64,000 bases of DNA from Liolophura sinensis. Lineage: Eukaryota > Mollusca > Polyplacophora > Chitonida > Chitonidae. The notes beneath the pieces are model-generated. The model worked only from the letters and a program-made list of their open reading frames with translations, did not search any database and was not told the origin of the DNA. Within the stretch, counting starts at the first letter, position 1. Each line of letters begins with the position of its first letter. Below, piece by piece: positions 47,817 through 59,711 of the stretch. The stretch is from NCBI RefSeq assembly GCF_032854445.1, contig NC_088300.1, forward strand, positions 50,192,984 through 50,256,983, given 5' to 3'. Made by a program: the position numbers and the translations under genes.

Positions 47817-48025
47817 GAAAATTGCCGTTATTCGTGGATTATATTATCAGCCAGATTATCAACTGGCTGCAGTTTCTTAGCCTCCAAGCAGCCCTCACGA
47901 AAGGTTTCCAGCTTCTTCTCAGTAAGCTACACAGAATGAGACATGACAATGTTGTAACGACCAATCAGCAACATAGCTACGCTGATATTGAAGATACACA
48001 GCCCGTTTGGGGAAACCACGAGTAG
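47817..48025 (+). CDS. Unassigned helical open frame, possible exon or remnant
   Basis: A frame of about 68 codons with the peptide segments IISQIINWLQFLSLQAALTK and GFQLLLSKLHRMRHD, which look amphipathic and helical. An acceptor-like CTGGCTGCAG lies inside it at about 47860-47869. It could be a remnant of a helical-protein exon like those in genes A to E, but no motif is shared beyond general helicity, and no upstream exon was found. Confidence 0.15.
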
Positions 48026-48327
48026 TTAACGACGTGGCTGTTAAAAAGCATATATAGTTAAGGGTTTAACACTGTGATAGACGTGTTTGTTGAACTAGGT
48101 GCCAAACAAGGTTCAGCGGTATCGGTATCTATTCTACCCACCAAAATGAGGAAAAAGTGGCAACATAAACGGCATATTTCATGCTGTTGTTCCTTTTGAC
48201 CCCCACCGCAAAGGTCAAGAAGATCGAGCTGAGCCACTGCAGTCGATATAGATATTTCTACGCCGCATATGAAGTCATGTCTTGTTGCTGGGTGACGTAG
48301 GATTGTGAAAGTTTTGTAATAACAAAA

Positions 48328-48330
<3 letters not shown>

Positions 48331-48386
<56 letters not shown>

Positions 48387-48387
48387 T

Positions 48388-48449
<62 letters not shown>
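48331..48449. repeat. (TA)n microsatellite
   Basis: About 120 bp of TA units with two AATA interruptions. The Tyr-Ile repeat frame across it is not a gene. Confidence 0.97.
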
Positions 48450-48455
<6 letters not shown>

Positions 48456-50668
48456 GTGAAACAACGAAATCCCGATATTTACGCTTCTCTGCAGCAGAAG
48501 TAAACAGCAGGACGATACGTTATTCGGGGAGGTAAACTATGTTGCGACAGACTCAATGTTGTTTGAAAGGTCTTCTCTGTTTAATACGTATATTTGCACA
48601 TGGCCCGCAACTGACAGATTTGTCTATTTAACCTATAAGTCTAGTGAAACTTTTTAACTATTTAAGTCCAGGTAAAAGCAAAAGACAACGCCAGACCATC
48701 CGTTGTCTGTTAGGTTAAGTGAATGGACTTAAATTTCTATTTCTCAACTAGATAATACCATTTATACACCTATATACCCCTATGAAAAGACATAGGCATC
48801 TATGCACGACATCGTGGTGCTAATTACACATTTCTCGCTCTCATAGTTTTTGATTTCTTTTTTCAAATTTTTGAAGATCCGTCCATTGATAGAGGATGTT
48901 AAAGGTTTTTCACGAGATCCAATATAGCAGCCAAATTAAGGGATCTAGAAAAGCAAACTTTAAAATCGTAAAAGAACAAGAGCGAGAGTTATGCTAGAAA
49001 ATTTCAAACAGCTGCCATTTGCAGATTTCTAGATAAATGTGATAAAAAGGATTTTGTAATCGTCCGTGCTTTCAGCTTGGAAGCCTAAAAGAAACAATTC
49101 AGTTTATTATATGACTTGCAGCACTGGCTCTCCACAACCATTGACTATCATTGAGGTCGCTGTTTCGGCTGCAGTTTTGAATTTTTGAGTTATGTTAGGC
49201 ACAGTGTATCTGGCAAAGGCAGAACGGCTCCTAGATCGTTTAATCGGGGCAATCTGGTTTTCTCCACAATATGATGACCTTCAAAATGAAATATTTTTAA
49301 ATCAGCTCAGCGTTAAACACCAATCTGTTTAAAACGCGGAAGGCTGACCTGCGCATTTCGCTGCAAGTATCCTACGGTTTGTCAACACCACTCACATAGT
49401 TAGCAACCTCAACGTCGGTGATATATAACACAACGAGTTAGGTTTGCAGCTGCAAATTGCAACACTGTACACCCAGTTTAGCTTAGTTCATCGGAAAACA
49501 ATCATCACACTGCACAAACCGCTTATTTTCCAAGTTTAGTTTATCTCCAAAGATATCCATTACTAAGCTGTAGACCCTGTTTTAGTTTTGTGTACCAGGG
49601 GCCGGTTGTTCAAAAGCGTATTAAAATTTAAGTCAGGCTTAACTCTTAATACCAGTCTTGGCCTAGTACAAAGCTAATTGCTAATACACTTTTCAGCAAC
49701 TGTGCGCAGGGGTTATGGAATAGGGTTAGGTTTTCAGATTAATACCTCTGTTGAACTTAAACAAACTAAAAATGAAGTCATAGCCCATTTGTTAAGCTCC
49801 CGTAAAATTTGTTAAAATGGTGAAAAATCTGTAAGATGATATACACAAAGAGATGACCAGATAAAACTGACTAACACCAGTTTGAGCGATGCCATTGCTC
49901 ATGCATATAACACAGAGAATATGGTGAGCGTGTAGTTAGCGTAACACAGAAATTACAACCAGACAGGAATTGATAGCAGTAATGACGGGATTACTTTATG
50001 GAAGAACATCGTTATAGAAAGAAAAGTAAATTAAAATAAGTACGATTTTAATAATTTATTGTGATATGGCTAATACATTTGATACATAGATTCTTTGTAC
50101 ACTTGTATATACCAAATAAGGGCTTTAGTTCCATCAAATGCCTTTTGCAATGTTTTATACTGTGTTCAAATTATCCCCAATTACCTCCTATGAACCCCTT
50201 ACTATAAAATCTCTGGAATTCGATACCGACATGCTGCTTAATCAGTCAGTCTGCTTGGTTGTCTTCATCTCTTGGACATTAACATAATGTAAAAACATTC
50301 TTTGCTTAATACTATCTAAATTCCTAAATTGAGCTCGCATAGTTATGTAAATAAATAAGTAAATAAATAAATAACTGAATGAATAAATAAATAAATACAA
50401 CATTAGCCTACATATAAAGCATGAACAACTAAACGGCTAGCATTTCGTTTAACATCCTCTGAAAAGGTATACAATATTATATCTAAGCCATGCAGAGCAT
50501 TATACGCTTTTAAATGAGAAAATGTTTCTACTTCAGGTTTCAGGTGAAAGCAACGGGTAAATATTAACTTTGGAACAATGTACTTAACACAGGTATTCAG
50601 TTTTCTTAAAAGCTTCCAGTCACCAAGCTGAGAAACCATCATGTAGCAAAGTCAACGTACCCAATAGA

Positions 50669-50699
<31 letters not shown>

Positions 50700-51565
50700 C
50701 ATAAGTACGTGAAAGCGAGGCAAGTCACCTTACTTCGTTCATAATCAGAACTCACAAAAAATGTTCAGCTAAATTGTTATAGGCTACTTAAAAGTATCGG
50801 TGAAAACTAATTTGCAGAGAGACTATGTCCACATAGGCTACTCAATTTCAGAATCAACGGTTCTAACAGTTTTGGATAGAGCTGCTAGTCCTAATACTTA
50901 AGTAAGTTCAAATAAATTAAACCACTTTTTCTAAACTGTTAAAGCTTTTTGTTCAACAAATAAAACCTCTAGCAAAACTAAAAAACGCTTTTGTTACTGA
51001 AACGTATCACGGAAGCAGTAAGTTCGGAAGACAGTTAACTGTATCACATGTAATAAGTTTTGTCGTCCTTATTTCGTCGGTTTTTAAATGAAAAGAATAC
51101 GCCAAATGAGCTAAGGACCAACAGAAAGATAATCCAAAACTGTATCTGAAAACACTGTTTTGTATCACTGAATTATTAGTAAAATGCAGCCAAATATGTT
51201 GATTACAAGGTATATGTTTCATGAACCGTCACATCTATATTTTCCTCTGGCCCGACCGTAGGTATTTAATATCACATTCGTTGTTTTTTTTTTTTTTTTT
51301 CATGCTAAGGTACACATTAAATTGATGACTTTTAGGAAAACTTTTGAAAATAATGGGCTAGAAGGCACTGATAATTATGGTTTCACGCCATGTCAGCAAT
51401 ATTTCAGCCATATCGAGGCGAGAAAAAAGGTTTAGAAAAAGTTGTGTGACATTGCTGGTAACATACAATATAAATGTTTGTCTGGCCTTTTCCTATAGTA
51501 AATTTTCTTATAGGTTCTGCATTTTCCCTTTATGTAGTTGTGGTAAACGCATCAGAAAATGCTCC
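48450..51565. other. Intergenic 3' of gene E
   Basis: AT-rich unique sequence; AAAT repeats at 50347-50398, a poly-A run at 50675-50699 and a T run at 51283-51300. No gene recognised. Confidence 0.45.
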
Positions 51566-54164
51566 TCACGTTTTGTTTGGATCAACCATCTTTCGCCGTT
51601 GCGGCAAACGTTTGCCGACATCAATCACAACATCCTTCTGCCGTTTATTAGAATTTTCTTTTCGCCTAGATTTTCTCCGTTTAGAGTTTTTCCCTCGCCT
51701 GTCTTTTCTCCGACGACGTGTTTGTCCTCGCTTTTTTGTCCTGTTCCTGTGTCTATTGAGGCTTCTCCGATTTGAACTTTTCGTCTTAGTTAACTTTGTA
51801 ATAGCTATATTTACACTTTTAATTATGTCTTCAGTTAAGCGATGGCCTTCCAAATCCAATTCGTTCAAATCAAGGCAAGATTTCCAAGTGACGAGAGTGT
51901 CGATGCCTTTTGTGTCACTATCCACCCCAAATTGTTGATACAAACAAAGAGTGTGCAACAGGTTTTGTTGAATATTTATATAACCACTTTTGTCTTGAGT
52001 GTGTTTTTTTACGTTTACTTTCTGGTGCTTCAACAGGCATTCCTTTCCCTGAATCAGCATTTCCACAGATGTAACATAGGAGCGAAGTAACTTCTGCATG
52101 AACATAAGTCCATCTTTCACGCCCTTTTCCTGAACACAAGAAAATAAATAGGTATCAGCTTTTAAAATGTAAATCTGACATTGGATATTGTCAGACGTCC
52201 ATTACTTAGAAGTATGCCACTTTCCTTTAGCCAGTCTCCACATTCTTCGATCTCTAACACATTATTTATTTATTTTTTTTTTTTTTATTTTTTATTTATT
52301 TGATTGGTGTTTTACGCCGTATTCAAGACTATTTCACTTTCACGACGGCGGCCAGCATTATGGTGCGGGAAACCGGGCAGAGCCCAGGGGAAACCCATGA
52401 CCACCAGGTTGCTGCAGGCCTTCGCTCTACCACATTATGTGACATATCTGCGCAGCCATGTATTTTTTTTTCTTCTGAGCAGCAAACGTTTGAGAAACGG
52501 CTGATACATTATGGGTTCTAAACACGGTTGTGTTGAAATAGACAAGAACAAAATAATAAAAATATAGACATGTAAAAGGACAAGAATGTCTTTGATAGTA
52601 ATTGTTTTATAGTTGCTTGGAAATACAGAAATAGCCAATGGGTTCTTACTGCACGGCAACAATGAACAGCGAAATCGTAGTTTTTAAATACGGAGTAGCA
52701 GCCGTTTACAAGTAGATTTCCCATGATTCAGTTCACCCTTTCCACCCAAGAGGTTGACATATTTCCCCCATCAGGTGGAGCTTCTACAGATGACGTAAAA
52801 TGTGTACTGCGCCGTGGAGACAAGTTACAGGGCAGTCGCATGCCTCTAGGTAACGGAATTCTGATACTCGTTAACCTGTGATTTCGATTACCATTTGTAT
52901 CCAATTTACAGTAAAAGAATGAGCAGTTAAGAATAACATTTTGTACCCTTCCACTGAAACCAGTGATATAATGTTCACTTTAACAATTTGCTAGTTTTAA
53001 TTTGCCTCACAAAAAATACATTTGAAGTACATAAAATTTACTTTTCTACAGATGTCAACGAAGGAGCACAGTCATAAAATCGAACATCGTTTTCACAAAA
53101 ATAATTTACTTACCCTTTTTCTGATTTTCCTGACGGCTTTCCGTAAACGTTCATCTTTGTTTTGGATTGAAATTGGTAAACATCGCTCTGGTAGTACTCC
53201 CTTGCCATTAAGTCTCTCCTGTGAAAGTGTTTCAAAATTAACTTATAAACATGTATGCCTGTAAAAAGAGAAGACGTATATAAATACGGTCGGACGATAT
53301 TACAGTGATGATATGGGATAGGTAAATAAGGTATAAACAAGCACCTAGAGATTGTACAATTAACTGAATCTGCCGTAATCTAGATATCAGCGTTTATCTT
53401 TTTTATCGAAAGGTGAATAATATTTTGTGTATATTTCATCTTAAAAAATGACCTTAGTTTGTGTTATTCTTCTCAACAGACAAGTACAATCAGATTCCAA
53501 GGCTGCTATGGTTACAGAATGGATATATGCCAGCTATGGTTATATAATGGTTCTATACGTGTTGTGGTTACGGCACGAATGATGTTACAGCATCACTCTG
53601 TGGCTGTCCTGGGTACTGCATAACTATACGACTATTATGGCTACAGCATGTCTGTGGTTATTGTTGTTACAACATGTCAATGTGGATTGTGGTTACAACC
53701 TGGCTGCTGTATTTTGGTTATAGCACAAAATGAGAATATTAATCACTTACATTATCACGAGTTGAAATATTTATACTTTAGCAAATACAGACGACCTACT
53801 GACCTGATTTTAACTATCTGTAGGCATATATTAAAAATGACCGAGCTATAAATAGCAGTTAATATACAAAGCAGAGTTGACGCATTGTGGCGACCCATAT
53901 ATATTTGCTGGTGATACAGTGGACTGATGATGAATTATGACCATATAAATAATGACAATAATTATTTACGTCTCGTACAGGATATACAGGATGCGATTAT
54001 GAACATATTGCACCACTAAGCCAAGCCAAGTACATTTGCACAGAAATCTGTCTAAGCAAACATCATATCTGAATAGTCCCATGTACAGTCAGTTATAAGT
54101 CGAATTGCTCCTGACTATAGCAGCATCATCATGAACGTTATAAATCAATAAATCGTGCAAATAT

Positions 54165-54223
<59 letters not shown>

Positions 54224-56304
54224 TTTTGATTGGTGTTTTACGCCGTACTCAAGAATATCTCACTTAGACGACGGCGGTCAGCATTATGGTGGGAGGAAAC
54301 CGGTCAGAGCGCGGGGGAAACTCACGACCATCCGCAGGTTCCTGGCAGACCTTTCCACGTAGGGCCGGAGAGAAAGCCAGCATGAGCTGGACTTGAGCGA
54401 CCGCATTGGTGAGAGGCTCCTGGGTCATTACGAGTCGTGCAAATAAACTAGGTACATGAGGTTAGTAAGTTTAGTTCAACAGTGTGAACATATATATTTT
54501 TTTAAATCTGAAACATTTACTGATTTCTTGCTTTTGGTGGGTGAGCTGCAAGATCATACTTGAACTTACGTCTAGTATGTACCTTTCAGGAAAAAACAAG
54601 GGGACTTATCTAAGTAAAATTTGTTGGATATTTAACATATCCAAGGTGGATGTTCACGAATGCTACGACATAATCATAGAAAACTTCACGCACTGACAAA
54701 TTCCTCCTGGGGATTTCGCAGGAGGCTTTAATAAATCCCTAACAGAGTCATTTTTATTATTATAAATTCAGCACAGTATGTTAATCAGTATTTGCTTGAA
54801 AACATTAATTTGTTCTAGGAATGTAGGAAATTATTATCAATGTTACATATAAATACGTTACGTAATAACCAGGCACTCTAAACTCTCCCTAATAAGCAAT
54901 CTCCAAGTCAACCATAAAAATCGACGTTAAAAAGAGCTCTGTTCTCGTCTTGAAATTTGCCACTGTATAACCCACAATTAATCGTTACCTTTGATGGCTT
55001 TCAAAACGTGTACTGGCAAACAAACTAGACATTCTTATACCATCTATCAACCAAATTCAACGCTCCAGGTCAATGATAATAAAGCCAAATTCCAGAACAA
55101 CGTTCAAAACAAACCACCAAAGAACTAAGGACGTATATTAAGCATGAAATTAAGACGGAATCATACAAAGAGAAGCAATCAACAGATTCTAATGATATTG
55201 GAAAGACGTAAGGAATGTTCTAGGCGAATGAATGAAATCAATATCAAAATCATGTACCATTCCAGTTTATAAGTTGTCGATAATTGATGTCCAATTCAGA
55301 CCTAACAAAGTATATAAACATAAGAAAAAGCTTGCAACTTAGAGAGTTAAATCAGTGCAGCGACCACAGTGTGATAATTCGCAAATGGTCACATGTAACC
55401 GGTGAAAAACCATCACCTCTTGTAAAGTTACCTCAGTTAGCGTTTTATTCTAACTGTTCATGTAAATGTTTAAACAGTAACAAAGTATTAAGTAAGAATA
55501 GATGCAATTTATTAGACGTCACTGGTCTAGAATGAACATAAGAAATTTGTATCCTGTTCAAGAGTAATTGGAGCATACAAATATAGATGCACACGATTAG
55601 GATTAAAATAAATTTGCATGAAACCACATTTTAAGCAAATAATATGTAGTGTATATTAGGTGGAAACGTTACCGTGACTACTATAAGCGTGCTTTCAATC
55701 AGTTCTCAAACACTCACCATGAGAATAAACTGATATTCCTCGGTTGCGATTCGTACTGCTTTCAAACGTCTTAAATTTTCTTCTGTATTTGATGTAAATC
55801 CTGTGAGATTAAATTTTTGGGGGCCCTTTGACCCAGCATGACATGGAGAGCTCAAGTTTTCTTTAACGACATTTTCGTAGGAACTCCGTGAGCAGTCTGT
55901 AAACTCTGCTGTGTATACGGGTAGTACCAGTGCCGAGAACAGTATAACTGTAAAAAAAAACAGGAAGAATGATCAGAAGGGAGAATTCCAGGAAAAACAG
56001 TTAAACTCTTACACACGCTGTTAGTTGAAATATCAGAATTAACACAAATGAGATCCACAGATTTACCCGTATTAATCTACAATAGCATGCACCGCTGGAT
56101 TCAGCTTGAAAATTCCAGGAAACATGAAATGTTGTTTATACGCCGTCTTTTGAAACAACAGCATTACAGCTGAGGATCGCAAGACTATCGTGTATAGAGA
56201 GACATGCCATGCACGAGGAATGTTCCAATGACCTGACACAAACTCTTCAGCATCGCTTTGGAACCTGTGTTTGGTTTCTTACCAGATGTTGTAGACGGAG
56301 ACAT
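51566..56304 (-). CDS. Gene E: predicted secreted helical cytokine-like protein with basic tail (subfamily 2)
   Basis: Minus-strand exons 56304-56283, 55947-55718, 53218-53114 and 52129-51566 give 306 residues; intron phases are 1, 0, 0. The signal peptide MSPSTTSVILFSALVLPVYT is split after codon 7, exactly as in gene D (both first coding exons are 22 nt). Exon 2 has NLS and NLT sites, two Cys residues and a helix ending LRRLKAVRIATEEYQFILM. Exon 3 includes RLRKAVRKIRKR, matching gene D around REFKKSIKLLNGN. The last exon has LMFMQKLLRSYVTSVEMLIQ, NLLHTLCLYQQFG and DIIKSVNIAITKLTK, each aligning with gene D in order, and then an Arg/Lys tail from about residue 239. No equivalent of the 9-codon microexon of D was found; exons 2 and 3 join in frame without it. 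Two SINEs and one copy of the 14-18 kb repeat family lie in its introns. Cytokine role and glycan binding are inferred. Confidence 0.85.
52266..52430 (-). mobile_element. 5'-truncated SINE in the last intron of gene E
   Basis: A T-rich tail region then TTGATTGGTGTTTTACGCCG and the body, ending at TTGCTGCAGGCC. Flanked by CACATTAT (52258-52265 and 52431-52438). Same strand as gene E. Confidence 0.88.
54164..54434 (-). mobile_element. SINE with a long TTTA tail in intron 2 of gene E
   Basis: The tail is about 15 TTTA units at 54164-54225, followed by the body and a partial head. It is flanked by an exact 11-bp duplication TCGTGCAAATA (54153-54163 and 54435-54445). Same strand as gene E. Confidence 0.92.
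55335..55540. repeat. Isolated copy of the 14-18 kb repeat family, in intron 2 of gene E
   Basis: Contains GTGCAGCGACCACAGTGTGA, CGCAAATGGTCACATGTAAC, AGTTACCTCAGTTAGCGTTT and ACGTCACTGGTCTAGAATGA, in the same order as at 15.4-17.7 kb. Confidence 0.85.
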
Positions 56305-56373
56305 CTCGTGTATAAAGCTTTTCGATGTAAAGGTACGTTTGATGTGATCATATAAAGTTTACATGATATACCA

Positions 56374-56382
56374 TTATATATA
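56374..56382 (-). promoter_or_regulatory. TATA box of gene E
   Basis: TATATATAA on the minus strand, about 70 bp before the start codon. The distance is similar to gene C. The region is AT-rich, so other TATA-like words are close (56351). Confidence 0.5.
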
Positions 56383-57710
56383 CTCATTCTTGAGCCCGGA
56401 AAAAAAAATGGGGATTACGAAATGGCTCATACGTTATTCCTGGAATGGCTGGGTAATTCCTCGCCATACTGATTCATGGCTTGTGAGGGCTGATTACTGA
56501 TACAGATAAAAGCTTCCTTCTTCGATGACGTTATATCAGTCTAGTTGGCATCCTGTATAGCCCTCATCACTACCCGATTTCCGAACCCCATGCCCACACC
56601 AATTATCATATATGTGTTTAATGGACATGCATGTTTTTGACCACGCCACGGATTAAGCAGATTAGGGTAATCAGAAGATCAGGAAAACACAGTAGTTTTT
56701 CATCCCCTGAATCAGATCTATTATTTGTATCAATCAGCTGTGAGTGTAAGAGCTATAATGACCTTAGCGTGTATATGTATATGCTTAGCAAACGGGATGT
56801 ATGAACATATTAGGACGATGACGTGTCAGTTGTATTATAGATGAATATCATAATTATAATATTACTGTATCGAAATGTCTCATTCACAAATGCAGAATTT
56901 AAAAACTTTAAAATAGTTATTTAATCACATATATCATGTTTTGTACTAAATTTTGTTTCTTTTTTTTTAGAAGAGTAACTTGAAATCTAGGAGAATAATG
57001 ATATGAATTAAATTAAAGTCCGTAATTTTCTGTTACTTTCTGTATTTTAAGAACAGTGAAAGCAGTATTTATTTACACCCCACACATTCTAGACATTTCA
57101 TACGCCGTTAATGAATTCGGGTGGCGTGATATTTGTAATTATATATACGTGTACATGAATTCCGTTAAGGAAACCAAGGGAAAATTCAACACGACACATT
57201 TTTCCCTTGTCACGTGATAATGTCGTTTCATCATATTATCCTTCTCGTGAGTCTTTAATATAACTGATTAAATATATTTAGAGTAAAAAAATAGTTAGAA
57301 AAAAATCCAATGATTTTGACATCTAAACTCCTTGGGTCATCTATGAATTGTTCACAGACTACATATATAAAACTTTTCACTTTGCACACCTGTTTTTTTT
57401 TTTATTTTTATTTAATAACTTTTAATAACATTTATTTTTACGTCTTTTTACCAAATTGGCCTCTCACATATTCGTCACATATTTCACCGCACAGTAAAAC
57501 AGTGATCTGAAATGCTGAAAATGTCATCACGGTCATGGCAGCGTTACAGGTCAAAACATGAACATGTGACCGTTTGCTATTTAATCAAAAGAAAACATTT
57601 ATTACATAGCCTTAAAGACCACTTTTCATATTTGTATCCAGCGATAGGCGATTGGACATATCCCATAATCCCTGGTATTAATATACCGTGAATGGATGTA
57701 ACTTCACGTC
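56383..57710. other. Intergenic upstream of gene E
   Basis: AT-rich unique sequence; no gene recognised. Confidence 0.45.
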
Positions 57711-57714
57711 GACA

Positions 57715-58035
57715 TGGCGTTCGGTAGCATTGTAGATAAGATGGAACGTCATGCTTGGTGCGTTCGGCATGGTGTTCCATTTGGCAACATTGCGAATATG
57801 ATGGGTTTCATGTCTTGTGGCTTCGATATTAATATTGTTAAAAATGATAGGACGTCATGTCTATAGTGGCTTTGGGAAGGCGTTCCAATTGGCAACATTG
57901 GAAATATGAAGGAGCATCAGGTCTGGTGGCTTCGCCAAGGCGTTCCATTTGGCAACATTGTTAAAAAGGATGCATTGGGAGTCATGTCTAAAGGCTTCGG
58001 CATGGAGTTCCATTTGGCAACATTGTTAAAAAGGA
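57715..58035. repeat. About 65-bp tandem repeat, 5 diverged copies
   Basis: Copies share GGTGGCTTCGGCAAGGCGTT, CCATTTGGCAACATTG and a T/A-rich part with GTCATGTCT. Confidence 0.9.
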
Positions 58036-59582
58036 CATAACATTCGATTTGGCAACACGGTAAATATTACGGCATTGATACCTACTGCGCTTCTAGGAAC
58101 GTCGACATATCCACAGTAAGATGTTAGAAGAGAACGTGTAACCACAAGAAAGCAAACAAGCAGACACCTGGGTAAAACAGCAAAATGAAATGAAAACAAA
58201 TGAAATGAAAACAAATGAAATGAAATATTTCCAGACAGAGCATCTTAAATGTGGCCAACATATTTGGATTTTCGTATTATGGTGTCAAACAATGTATTTA
58301 TACACTTAGAATAGCTCTTCCTATACAATGATGCTCTTCCTATGTAATAATGCTCTTCACAAGACTTTTGTATATGGCCAAATGCAAAGGTAAAGTTCAT
58401 AAATAAAATATTTAAATGGTTTTGATTACATTAAAGAAAGCGTAAAACATAACTGAAAGTGTGTTTGAAGATTTCTTTTCTAGAAATCAGACTGTTGATG
58501 ACAACATCTTATTTTCTTGCCCTTAAAGTTTACAACATGTTAATATGTAAATAACAATGAAGATGTCCAATGTCTCTGGGCAACCATTTCGCATATAGTT
58601 GCTCTAATTCGTCAGGTCCTAGAAGGCACAATGGTAGCACAAGTGTCATATTGAATTAGAGCAAATGGTATATATAACTCGATATATATGAATAAGTGAA
58701 TGGTTATTACATGAATGGTTAAATTCATACGTTTTATACATCACTTAAAAATGCTGTGCTGCTTTAACTTCTTTGTTTTATTAGGAATTAAGAGAACAGG
58801 TATTCAGCACGCAAAATCTGCCTTAAGGCTTGAACTGTGGCTGGTAATTTGTGGGGATGTATATCTCACATTTATGTTCAATGTCGCTTTATCCATGGTT
58901 TTGTGCCATTTCAAGCCTCAAACAATACCTTTCATAGCTGTTCCACTCCATTCATAGTTTAAAGATTGAAATCCCTGCATATGGCGTGTACGTGTAGCAG
59001 TGGCTGGACCCAGCATGATGATTTCAAATTAGCGTTTCAAATTTCTTCTGCAAAATTGGTGTGTGTAAGATAGTTCATGAAACACCTTCTGTTTACAGTT
59101 CTGTGCTTTTGTAGATAAATGTGGACGAAGTTTTCATAATTGTGCCTAATTCCTTTTTACTCAGCACTAGGGTCTGATAATCATCATGTTGAACAAGATG
59201 GCCACGTAAGATATATGATGAGTTGCAATCAAAGAGCGGCTGAGATACATATTTTTATTACAGATAACTTATGAACTGTCATGCTTCAACAATACAGCCC
59301 TTTTTTTTACCAAATTTTCGTTCTTTTTTTCAGTATATCGTCAATTTTTTCAGAAAATATCTTGAATTCTAGGACAACAATGATATGAAATAAATCCTCT
59401 ATGTGAGAAAATTGATACTGCGAAAGGTTTTTTCCATCATCCTTGAACTCTGCCTACTTTTTCTCGTTGCACGAATCCGTCTTAATTTGTAACTTTTCTT
59501 AGTGGGCTGTGATCGTTTGTTTTGGAAATTGCAACCATTGACCCGGAACGTCCAATATGGTTGGTGATTTGTATACGAATGT
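58036..59582. other. Intergenic, nothing recognised
   Basis: AT-rich sequence with a short AAATGAAATGAAAAC repeat at 58185-58225. The frame at 58715-58957 has no convincing splice context. Confidence 0.45.
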
Positions 59583-59711
59583 TTTTTATTTTATTTATTT
59601 CATTAGTGTTTTACGTCGTACTCAAGAATATTTCACTTATACGACGGTGGCCAGAATTATGGCTTGAGGAAACCGGGCAGAACCCGGGGGTAACCCACCA
59701 CCATGCACAGA
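59583..59711 (-). mobile_element. Truncated tRNA-derived SINE
   Basis: Tail and first half of the body: GTGTTTTACGTCGTACTCAA through CCGGGCAGAACCCGGGGGTA. The head is missing. Confidence 0.88.

Noticed and set aside
48258-48464. Tyr-Ile repeat protein
   Set aside because: Translation of a TA microsatellite.
51377-51938. Two plus-strand frames of 132 and 154 codons
   Set aside because: They are antisense shadows of the Arg/Lys-rich last exon of gene E, whose complement is rich in Phe/Leu/Pro codons.
51918-52139. Alternative minus-strand frame over the last exon of gene E
   Set aside because: It does not align with gene D, whereas the chosen frame does over three segments.
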